Assembly: GCF_050908995.1 (NCBI RefSeq)
Contig: NW_027484976.1
Coordinates: 19,437 to 83,436, forward strand
From: Andrena cerasifolii
Lineage: Eukaryota; Arthropoda; Insecta; Hymenoptera; Andrenidae
Direction: 5' to 3'
DNA length: 64,000 nt
Shown: in pieces, positions 15,125 through 27,455 of the stretch
How the letters are laid out: every line of letters begins with the position of its first letter
How positions within the stretch are numbered: the stretch's first letter is position 1
Made by a program: the position numbers and the translations under genes
Notes under the pieces: generated by a model
Databases searched by the model: none
The model's input: only the letters and a program-made list of their open reading frames with translations
Told to the model about the DNA's origin: nothing

Positions 15125-17793
15125 GAAAAACCGATATTGAAAAACCGATATTGAAAAACTGATATTGAAAAACCGATATTGAAAAACCGATATTGAAAAA
15201 CAAATATTGATAAACCGATATTGAAAAACCGATATTGAAACCGATATTGCAAAACCGATATTGAAAAACCAATATTGAAAATCTGATATTGAATCCGATA
15301 TTAGAACCGATATTGAAAAACCGATATTGAAAAACCTATATCGAAAAACTGATATTGAAAAACTGATATCGAAAAACTGATATTGAAAACCCGATATTGA
15401 AAAACCGATATTGAAAAACACATATTGAAAAACAAGTATTGAAAAACCTATATCGAAAAACTGATATTGCAAAACCGATATTGAAAAACCGATATTGATT
15501 CCGATATTAGAACCGATATTGAAAAACCGATATTGAAAAACAAATATTGAAAAACTGATATTGAAAAACCGATATTGAAAAACCGATATTGAAAAACCTA
15601 TATCGAAAAACTGATATTGCAAAACCGATATTGAAATACCGATATTGAAACCGATATTAGAACCGATATTGAAAAACCGATATTGAAAAACCGATATTGA
15701 AAACCCGATATTGAAAAACCGATATTGAAAAACCGATATTGAAAAACCGATATTGAAAAACCGATATTGAAAAACCTATATCGAAAAACTGATATTGCAA
15801 AACCGATATTGAAAAACCGATATTGAAAAACTGATATTGCAAAACCGATATTGAAAAACCGATATTGATTCCGATATTAGAACCGATATTGAAAAACCGA
15901 TATTGAAAAACAAATATTGAAAAACTGATATCGAAAAACTGATATTGAAAAACCGATATTGAAAAACACATATTGAAAAACAAATATTGAAAAACCTATA
16001 TCGAAAAACTGATATTGCAAAACCGATATTGAATCCGATATTAGAACCGATATTGAAAAACCGATATTCAAAAACCGATATTGAAAAACCGATATTGAAG
16101 AACCGATATTGAAAAACCGATATTGAAAAACCTATATCGAAAAACTGATATTGCAAAACCGATATTGAAAAACCGATATTGAAAAACTGATATTGAAAAA
16201 CAGATATTGAAAAACCGATATTGAATCCGATATTAGAACCGATATTGAAAAACCGATATTGAAAAACCTATATCGAAAAACTGATATTGCAAAACCGATA
16301 TTGCAAAACCGATATTGAATCCGATATTAGAACCGATATTGAAAAACCGATATTGAAAAACCTATATCGAAAAACTGATATTGCAAAACCGATATTGAAA
16401 AACAGATATTGAATCCGATATTAGAACCGATATTGAAAAACCGATATTGCAAAACCGATATTGAAAAACCGATATTGAAACACAAATATTGAAAAACTGA
16501 TATCGAAAAACTGATATTGAAAAACCGATATTGAAAAAGCGATATTGAAAACTAAATATTGAAAAACCGATATTGAAAAACCTATATCGAAAAACTGATA
16601 TTGCAAAACCGATATTGAAAAACCGATATTGATTCCGATATTAGAACCGATATTGAAAAACCGATATTGAAAAACAAATATTGAAAAACTGATATCGAAA
16701 AACTGATATTGAAAAACCGGTATTGAAAAACCGATAATGAAAAACAAATATTGAAAAACTGATTTCGAAAAACTGATATTGAAAAACCGATATTGAAAAA
16801 CCGATATTGAAAAACAAATATTGATAAACCGATATTGAAAAACCGATATTGAATCCGATATTAGAACCGATATTCAAAAACCGATATTGAATCCGATATT
16901 AGAACCGATATTGAAAAACTTATATCGAAAAACTGATATTGAAAAACCGATATTGAAAAACCGATATTGAAAAACAAATATTGATAAACCGATATTGAAA
17001 AACCGATATTGAAAAACCGATATTGAAAACTAAATATTGAAAAACCGATATTGAAAAACCTATATCGAAAAACTGATATTGCAAAACCGATATTGAAAAA
17101 CCGATATTGATTCCGATATTAGAACCGATATTGAAAAACCGATATTGAAAAACCGATATTGAAAAACCGATATTGAAAACCCGATATTGAAAAACCGATA
17201 TTGAAAAACCGATATTGAAAAACCGATATTGAAAAACCGATATTGATTCCGATATTAGAACTGATATTGAAAAGCCGATATTGAAAACCCGATATTGAAA
17301 AACCTATATCGAAAAACTGATATTGCAAAACCGATATTGAAAAACCGATATTGAACCCGATATTGAAAAACACATATTGAAAAACAAGTATTGAAAAACC
17401 TATATCGAAAAACTGATATTGCAAAACCGATATTGAAAAACCGATATTGATTCCGATATTAGAACCGATTTTGAAAAACCGATATTGAAAAACAGATATT
17501 GAAAAACCGATATTGAAAAACCGATATTGAAAAACAAATATTGATAAACCGATATTGAAAAACCGATATTGAAACCGATATTGCAAAACCGATATTGAAA
17601 AACCAATATTGAAAAACTAATATTGAAAAACTGATATCGAAAAACTGATATAGAAAAACCGATATTGAAAAACAAATATTGAAAAACTGATATCGAAAAA
17701 CTGATATTGAAAAACCGATATTGAAAAACCGATATTGAAAAACCTATATCGAAAAACTGATATTGCAAAACCGATATTGAAATACCGATATTG
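15125..17793. repeat. 2,738-bp-offset duplication, copy 1 (contains block B copy 3 at 16,223-17,230)
   Basis: Landmarks at 15,433 (ACAAGTATT), 15,632 (GAAATACC), 15,700 (GAAAACCC), 16,097 (GAAGAACC), 16,223-17,230 (block B) and 17,385 (ACAAGTATT) all recur exactly 2,738 bp downstream. Stretches I compared base by base were in register, with a single C/A difference near 15,132. The copies split at the right end after a GAAATACC unit: here it is followed by CCTATATC at 17,793, in copy 2 by the GAAACC/AGAACC pair that opens block Q. A shared variant order over 2.67 kb implies a recent tandem duplication. Confidence 0.85.
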
Positions 17794-17862
17794 AAAAACC
17801 TATATCGAAAAACTGATATTGCAAAACCGATATTGAAAAACCGATATTGAAAAACTGATATT

Positions 17863-20531
17863 GAAAAACAGATATTGAAAAACCGATATTGAAAAACTGA
17901 TATTGAAAAACCGATATTGAAAAACCGATATTGAAAAACAAATATTGATAAACCGATATTGAAAAACCGATATTGAAACCGATATTGCAAAACCGATATT
18001 GAAAAACCAATATTGAAAATCTGATATTGAATCCGATATTAGAACCGATATTGAAAAACCGATATTGAAAAACCTATATCGAAAAACTGATATTGAAAAA
18101 CTGATATCGAAAAACTGATATTGAAAACCCGATATTGAAAAACCGATATTGAAAAACACATATTGAAAAACAAGTATTGAAAAACCTATATCGAAAAACT
18201 GATATTGCAAAACCGATATTGAAAAACCGATATTGATTCCGATATTAGAACCGATATTGAAAAACCGATATTGAAAAACAAATATTGAAAAACTGATATT
18301 GAAAAACCGATATTGAAAAACCGATATTGAAAAACCTATATCGAAAAACTGATATTGCAAAACCGATATTGAAATACCGATATTGAAACCGATATTAGAA
18401 CCGATATTGAAAAACCGATATTGAAAAACCGATATTGAAAACCCGATATTGAAAAACCGATATTGAAAAACCGATATTGAAAAACCGATATTGAAAAACC
18501 GATATTGAAAAACCTATATCGAAAAACTGATATTGCAAAACCGATATTGAAAAACCGATATTGAAAAACTGATATTGCAAAACCGATATTGAAAAACCGA
18601 TATTGATTCCGATATTAGAACCGATATTGAAAAACCGATATTGAAAAACAAATATTGAAAAACTGATATCGAAAAACTGATATTGAAAAACCGATATTGA
18701 AAAACACATATTGAAAAACAAATATTGAAAAACCTATATCGAAAAACTGATATTGCAAAACCGATATTGAATCCGATATTAGAACCGATATTGAAAAACC
18801 GATATTCAAAAACCGATATTGAAAAACCGATATTGAAGAACCGATATTGAAAAACCGATATTGAAAAACCTATATCGAAAAACTGATATTGCAAAACCGA
18901 TATTGAAAAACCGATATTGAAAAACTGATATTGAAAAACAGATATTGAAAAACCGATATTGAATCCGATATTAGAACCGATATTGAAAAACCGATATTGA
19001 AAAACCTATATCGAAAAACTGATATTGCAAAACCGATATTGCAAAACCGATATTGAATCCGATATTAGAACCGATATTGAAAAACCGATATTGAAAAACC
19101 TATATCGAAAAACTGATATTGCAAAACCGATATTGAAAAACAGATATTGAATCCGATATTAGAACCGATATTGAAAAACCGATATTGCAAAACCGATATT
19201 GAAAAACCGATATTGAAACACAAATATTGAAAAACTGATATCGAAAAACTGATATTGAAAAACCGATATTGAAAAAGCGATATTGAAAACTAAATATTGA
19301 AAAACCGATATTGAAAAACCTATATCGAAAAACTGATATTGCAAAACCGATATTGAAAAACCGATATTGATTCCGATATTAGAACCGATATTGAAAAACC
19401 GATATTGAAAAACAAATATTGAAAAACTGATATCGAAAAACTGATATTGAAAAACCGGTATTGAAAAACCGATAATGAAAAACAAATATTGAAAAACTGA
19501 TTTCGAAAAACTGATATTGAAAAACCGATATTGAAAAACCGATATTGAAAAACAAATATTGATAAACCGATATTGAAAAACCGATATTGAATCCGATATT
19601 AGAACCGATATTCAAAAACCGATATTGAATCCGATATTAGAACCGATATTGAAAAACTTATATCGAAAAACTGATATTGAAAAACCGATATTGAAAAACC
19701 GATATTGAAAAACAAATATTGATAAACCGATATTGAAAAACCGATATTGAAAAACCGATATTGAAAACTAAATATTGAAAAACCGATATTGAAAAACCTA
19801 TATCGAAAAACTGATATTGCAAAACCGATATTGAAAAACCGATATTGATTCCGATATTAGAACCGATATTGAAAAACCGATATTGAAAAACCGATATTGA
19901 AAAACCGATATTGAAAACCCGATATTGAAAAACCGATATTGAAAAACCGATATTGAAAAACCGATATTGAAAAACCGATATTGATTCCGATATTAGAACT
20001 GATATTGAAAAGCCGATATTGAAAACCCGATATTGAAAAACCTATATCGAAAAACTGATATTGCAAAACCGATATTGAAAAACCGATATTGAACCCGATA
20101 TTGAAAAACACATATTGAAAAACAAGTATTGAAAAACCTATATCGAAAAACTGATATTGCAAAACCGATATTGAAAAACCGATATTGATTCCGATATTAG
20201 AACCGATTTTGAAAAACCGATATTGAAAAACAGATATTGAAAAACCGATATTGAAAAACCGATATTGAAAAACAAATATTGATAAACCGATATTGAAAAA
20301 CCGATATTGAAACCGATATTGCAAAACCGATATTGAAAAACCAATATTGAAAAACAAATATTGAAAAACTGATATCGAAAAACTGATATAGAAAAACCGA
20401 TATTGAAAAACAAATATTGAAAAACTGATATCGAAAAACTGATATTGAAAAACCGATATTGAAAAACCGATATTGAAAAACCTATATCGAAAAACTGATA
20501 TTGCAAAACCGATATTGAAATACCGATATTG
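17863..20531. repeat. 2,738-bp-offset duplication, copy 2 (contains block B copy 4 at 18,961-19,968)
   Basis: In-register copy of 15,125-17,793 (see that entry). About 70 bp of satellite (17,794-17,862) lies between the two homologous stretches, with two CTGATATT units and an ACAGATATT unit. The right end at 20,531 coincides with the start of block Q copy 3, so this duplication and block Q share a boundary. Confidence 0.85.
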
Positions 20532-22625
20532 AAACCGATATTAGAACCGATATTGAAAAACCGATATTGAAAAACCGATATTGAAAAACCGATATTGAAA
20601 ACCCGATATTGAAAAACCGATATTGAAAAACCGATATTGAAAAACCGATATTGAAAAACCGATATTGAAAAACCGATATTGAAAAACCTATATCGAAAAA
20701 CTGATATTGAAAAACCGATATTGAAAAACCGATATTGAAAAACTGATATTGAAAAACCGATATTGAATCCGATATTAGAACCGATATTGAAAAACACATA
20801 TTGAAAAACAAATATTGAAAAACCGATATTGAAAAACATATATTGAAAAACCGATATTGAAAAACCGATATTGAAAAACCGATATTGAAAAACCTATATC
20901 GAAAAACTGATATTGAAAAACCGATATTGAAAAACCGATATTGAAAAACTGATATTGAAAAACCGATATTGAAAAACCGATATTGAAAAACAAATATTGA
21001 TAAACCGATATTGAAAACTAAATATTGAAAATCTGATATTGAATCCGATATTAGAACCGATATTGAAAAACCGATATTGAAAAACCTATATCGAAAAACT
21101 GATATTGAAAAACTGATATCGAAAAACTGATATTGAAAAACCGATATTGAAAAAACCGATATTGAAACCGATATTAGAACCGATATCGAAAAACTGATTT
21201 CGAAAAACTGATATTGAAAAACCGATATTGAAAAACAAATATTGATAAACCGATATTGAAAAACCGATATTGAATCCGATATTAGAACCGATATTCAAAA
21301 ACCGATATTGAATCCGATATTAGAACCGATATTGAAAAACTTATATCGAAAAACTGATATTGATAAACCGATATTGAAAAACCGATATTGAAAAACAAAT
21401 ATTGATAAACCGATATTGAAAAACCGATATTGAAACCGATATTGCAAAACCGATATTGAAAAACCAATATTGAAAAACAAATATTGAAAAACTGATATCG
21501 AAAAACTGATATTGAAAAACCGATATTGAAAACTAAATATTGAAAACCCGATATTGAAAAACCTATATCGAAAAACTGATATTGCAAAACCGATATTGAA
21601 AAACCGATATTGATTCCGATATTAGAACCGATATTGAAAAACCGATATTGAAAAACAAATATTGAAAAACTGATATCGAAAAACTGATATTGAAAAACCG
21701 ATATTGAAAAACACATATTGAAAAACAAATATTGAAAAACCTATATCGAAAAACTGATATTGCAAAACCGATATTGAATCCGATATTAGAACCGATATTG
21801 AAAAACCGATATTCAAAAACCGATATTGAAAAACCGATATTGAAAAACCGATATTGAAAAACCTATATTCAAAAACTGATATTGCAAAACCGATATTGAA
21901 AAACCGATATTGATTCCGATATTAGAACCGATATTGAAAAACCGATATTGAAAAACAATTATTGAAAAACTGATATCGAAAAACTGATATTGAAAAACCG
22001 ATATTGAAAAACCGATATTGAAAAACCTATATCGAAAAACTGATATTGCAAAACCGATATTGAAAAACCGATATTGAATCCAATATTAGAACCGATATTG
22101 AAAAACCGATATTGAATCCGATATTAGAACCGATATTGAAAAACCGATATTGAAAAACCTATATCGAAAAACTGATATTGAAAAACAGATATCGAAAAAC
22201 TGATATTGAAAAACCGATATTGAAAAACCGATATTGAAACCGATATTAGAACCGATATCGAAAAACTGATATTGAAAAACCGATATTGAAAAACCGATAA
22301 TGAAAAACAAATATTGAAAAACTGATTTCGAAAAACTGATATTGAAAAACCGATATTGAAAAACCGATATTGAAAAACCGATATTGAAAAACAAATATTG
22401 ATAAACCGATATTGAAAAACCGATATTGAATCCGATATTAGAACCGATATTCAAAAACCGATATTGAATCCGATATTAGAACCGATATTGAAAAACAAAT
22501 ATTGATAAACCGATATTGAAAAACCGATATTGAAACCGATATTGCAAAACCGATATTGAAAAACCAATATTGAAAAACAAATATTGAAAAACTGATATCG
22601 AAAAACTGATATTGAAAAACCGATA
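20531..22625. repeat. Left-domain block Q, copy 3
   Basis: Repeats 1-1,985 at offsets 20,530 then 20,628-20,630, and 9,107-11,1xx at offset 11,452. Directly compared text around 361-420 and 20,989-21,048 is identical. Private variants include GATAAACC instead of GAAAAACC near 21,363, GAATCCAATATT near 22,078 and ACAGATATC near 22,186. Homology with copy 1 stops near 22,625. About 290 bp of copy 1 (roughly 1,985-2,270) is then missing before matching resumes with 2,311 onward. Confidence 0.78.
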
Positions 22626-25600
22626 TTGAAAAACCGATATTGAAAAACACATATTGAAAAACAAATATTGAAAAACCTATATCGAAAAACTGATATTGCA
22701 AAGCCGATATAGAATCCGATATTAGAACCGATATTGAAAAACCGATATTGAAAAACCGATATTGAAAAACCGATATTGAAAAACCGATATTGAAAAACCT
22801 ATATCGAAAAACTGATATTGCAAAACCGATATTGAATCCGATATTATAACCGATATTGAAAAACCGATATTGAAAAACCGATATTGAAAAACTGATATTG
22901 AAAAACCGATATTGAAAAACCGATATTGAAAAACAAATATTGATAAACCGATATTGAAAAACCGATATTGAAACCGATATTGCAAAACCGATATTGAAAA
23001 ACCAATATTGAAAATCTGATATTGAATCCGATATTAGAACCGATATTGAAAAACCGATATTGAAAAACCTATATCGAAAAACTGATATTGAAAAACTGAT
23101 ATCGAAAAACTGATATTGAAAACCCGATATTGAAAAACCGATATTGAAAAACACATATTGAAAAACAAGTATTGAAAAACCTATATCGAAAAACTGATAT
23201 TGCAAAACCGATATTGAAAAACCGATATTGATTCCGATATTAGAACCGATATTGAAAAACCGATATTGAAAAACAAATATTGAAAAACTGATATTGAAAA
23301 ACCGATATTGAAAAACCGATATTGAAAAACCTATATCGAAAAACTGATATTGCAAAACCGATATTGAAATACCGATATTGAAACCGATATTAGAACCGAT
23401 ATTGAAAAACCGATATTGAAAAACCGATACTGAAAACCCGATATTGAAAAACCGATATTGAAAAACCGATATTGAAAAACCTATATTGATTCCGATATTA
23501 GAACCGATATTGAAAAACCGATATTGAAAAACAAATATTGAAAAACTGATATCGAAAAACTGATATTGAAAAACCGATATTGAAAAACACATATTGAAAA
23601 ACAAATATTGAAAAACCTATATCGAAAAACTGATATTGCAAAACCGATATTGAAAAACTGATATTGAAAAACCGATATTGAAAAACCGATATTGAAAAAC
23701 AAATATTGATAAACCGATATTGAAAAACCGATATTGAAACCGATATTGCAAAACCGATATTGAAAAACCAATATTGAAAATCTGATATTGAATCCGATAT
23801 TAGAACCGATATTGAAAAACCGATATTGAAAAACCTATATCGAAAAACTGATATTGAAAAACTGATATCGAAAAACTGATATTGAAAACCCGATATTGAA
23901 AAACCGATATTGAAAAACACATATTGAAAAACAAGTATTGAAAAACCTATATCGAAAAACTGATATTGCAAAACCGATATTGAAAAACCGATATTGATTC
24001 CGATATTAGAACCGATATTGAAAAACCGATATTGAAAAACAAATATTGAAAAACTGATATCGAAAAACTGATATTGAAAAACCGATATTGAAAAACCGAT
24101 ATTGAAAAACCTATATCGAAAAACTGATATTGCAAAACCGATATTGAAATACCGATATTGAAACCGATATTAGAACCGATATTGAAAAACCGATATTGAA
24201 AAACCGATATTGAAAAACCGATATTGAAAACCCGATATTGAAAAACCGATATTGAAAAACCGATATTGAAAAACCGATATTGAAAAACCTATATCGAAAA
24301 ACTGATATTGCAAAACCGATATTGAAAAACCGATATTGAAAAACTGATATTGAAAAACCGATATTGAAAAACCGATATTGAATCCGATATTAGAACCGAT
24401 ATTGAAAAACACATATTGAAAAACAAATATTGAAAAACCGATATTGAAAAACATATATTGAAAACCCGATATTGAAAAACCGATATTGAAAAACCGATAT
24501 TGAAAAACCTATATCGAAAAACTGATATTGAAAAACCGATATTGAAAAACCGATATTGAAAAACTGATATTGAAAAACCGATATTGAAAAACCGATATTG
24601 AAACCGATATTAGAACCGATATCGAAAAACTGATATTGAAAAACCGATATTGAAAAACCGATATTGAAACCGATATTAGAACCGATATCGAAATACTGAT
24701 ATTGAAAAACCGATATTGAAAAACCGATAATGAAAAAAAAATATTGAAAAACTGATTTCGAAAAACTGATATTGAAAAACCGATATTGAGAAACCGATAT
24801 TGAAAAACAAATATTGATAAACCGATATTGAAAAACCGATATTGAATCCGATATTAGAACCGATATTCAAAAACCGATATTGAATCCGATATTAGAACCG
24901 ATATTCAAAAACCGATATTGAATCCGATATTAGAACCGATATTGAAAAACTTATATCGAAAAACTGATATTGAAAAACCGATATTGAAAAACCGATATTG
25001 AAAAACAAATATTGATAAACCGATATTGAAAAACCGATATTGAATCCGATATTGCAAAACCGATATTGAAAAACCAATATTGAAAAACAAATATTGAAAA
25101 ACTGATATCGAAAAACTGATATTGAAAAACCGATATTGAAAACTAAATATTGAAAAACCGATATTGAAAAACCTATATCGAAAAACTGATATTGCAAAAC
25201 CGATATTGAAAAACCGATATTGATTCCGATATTAGAACCGATATTGAAAAACCGATATTGAAAAACAGATATTGAAAAACTGATATCGAAAAACTGATAT
25301 TGAAAAACCGATATTGAAAAACACATATTGAAAAACAAATATTGAAAAACCTATATCGAAAAACTGATATTGCAAAACCGATATTGAATCCGATATTAGA
25401 ACCGATATTGAAAAACCGATATTGAAAAACCTATATCGAAAAACTGATATTGCAAAGCCGATATTGAAAAACCGATATTGATTCCGATATTAGAACCGAT
25501 ATTGAAAAACAATTATTGAAAAACTGATATCGAAAAACTGATATTGAAAAACCGATGCTGAAAAACCGATATTGAAAAACACATATTGAAAAACAAATAT

Positions 25601-27455
25601 TGAAAAACCTATATCGAAAAACTGATATTGCAAAGCCGATATAGAATCCGATATTAGAACCGATATTGAAAAACCGATATTGAAAAACCGATATTGAAAA
25701 ACCTATATCGAAAAACTGATATTGCAAAACCGATATTGCAAAACCGATATTGAATCCGATATTAGAACCAATATTGAAAAACCGATATTGAAAAACCTAT
25801 ATCGAAAAACTGATATTGCAAAACCGATATTGTAAAACCGATATTGAATCCGATATTAGAACCGATATTGAAAAACCGATATTGAATCCGATATTAGAAC
25901 CGATATTGAAAAACCGATATTGAAAAACCTATATCGAAAAACTGATATTGAAAAACTGATTTCGAAAAACTGATATTGAAAAACCGATATTGAAAAACCG
26001 ATATTGAAAAACAAATATTGATAAACCGATATTGAAAAACCGATATTCAATCCGATATTAGAACCGATATTGAAAAACCGATATTGAATCCGATATTAGA
26101 ACCGATATTGAAAAACCGATATTGAAAAACCGATATTGAAAAACAAATATTGATAAACCGATATTGAAAAACCGATATTGAAACCGATATTGCAAAACCG
26201 ATATTGAAAAACCAATATTGAAAAACAAATATTGAAAAACTGATATCGAAAAACTGATATTGAAAAACCGATATTGAAAAACCGATATTGAATCCGATAT
26301 TAGAACCGATATTGAAAAACCGATATTGAATCCGATATTAGAACCGATATTGAAAAACCGATATTGAATCCGATATTAGAACCGAAATTGAAAAACCGAT
26401 ATTGAAAAACCAATATTGAAAAACAAATATTGAAAAACTGATATCGAAAAACTGATATTGAAAAACCGATATTGAAAACTAAATATTGAAAAACCGATAT
26501 TGAAAAACCTATATCGAAAAACTGATATTGCAAAACCGATATTGAAAAACCGATATTGATTCCGATATTAGAACCGATATTGAAAAACCGATATTGAAAA
26601 ACAAATATTGAAAAACTGATATCGAAAAACTGATATTGAAAAACCGATATTGAAAAACCGATATTGAAAAACACATATTGAAAAACAAATATTGAAAAAC
26701 CTATATCGAAAAACTGAAATTGCAAAACCGATATTGAATCCGATATTAGAACCGATATTGAAAAACCGATATTGAAAAACCGATATTGAAAAACCGATAT
26801 TGAAAAACCGATATTGAAAAACCTATATCGAAAAACTGATATTGCAAAACCGATATTGAAAAACCGATATTGATTCCGATATTAGAACCGATATTGAAAA
26901 ACAATTATTGAAAAACTGATATCGAAAAACTGATATTGAAAAACCGATATTGAAAAACCGATATTGAAAAACACATATTGAAAAACAAATATTGAAAAAC
27001 CTATATCGAAAAACTGATATTGCAAAGCCGATATAGAATCCGATATTAGAACCGATATTGAAAAACCGATATTGAAAAACCGATATTGAAAAACCGATAT
27101 TGAAAAACCGATATTGAAAAACCGATATTGAAAAACCGATATAGAAAAACCGATATTGAAAAACCGATATTGAAAAACCGATATTGAAAAACCTATATCG
27201 AAAAACTGATATTGCAAAACCGATATTGCAAAACCGATATTGAATCCGATATTAGAACCGATATTGAAAAACCGATATTGAAAAACCAATATCGAAAAAC
27301 TGATATTGCAAAACCGATATTGAAAAACCGATATTGAATCCGATATTAGAACCGATATTAGAACCGATATTGAAAAACCGATATTGAAAAACCGATATTG
27401 AAAAACCGATATTGAAAAACCGATATTGAAAAACCGATATCGAAAAACTGATATT
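22626..27455. repeat. Left-domain segment equivalent to 2.3-7.0 kb, with a 766-bp internal tandem duplication
   Basis: Follows 2,311-6,985 unit by unit at offsets of about 20.3-20.8 kb. Unlike the upstream copy it has an internal tandem duplication of 766 bp. The AATCTGATATT unit at 23,011 recurs at 23,777, and the ACAAGTATT unit (its C at 23,166) recurs at 23,932. The nine-A run at 24,732 and the two adjacent AGAACC units near 27,350 match 4,081 and 6,540. One odd unit, GATGCTG, lies near 25,556 where the upstream copy has GATACTG (near 4,956), so that site has changed again. Confidence 0.75.

Noticed and set aside
22438..23604. Longest minus-strand open frame (388 codons), and all other long minus-strand frames, as protein genes
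   Set aside because: The product is only the 14-residue repeat QYRFFNIGFSISVF and its variants. All three minus-strand frames give the same peptide, frames overlap freely, starts come from chance CATATATT or CACATATT-like units, and stops come from the AGAACC unit. No promoter, domain or codon bias is seen.
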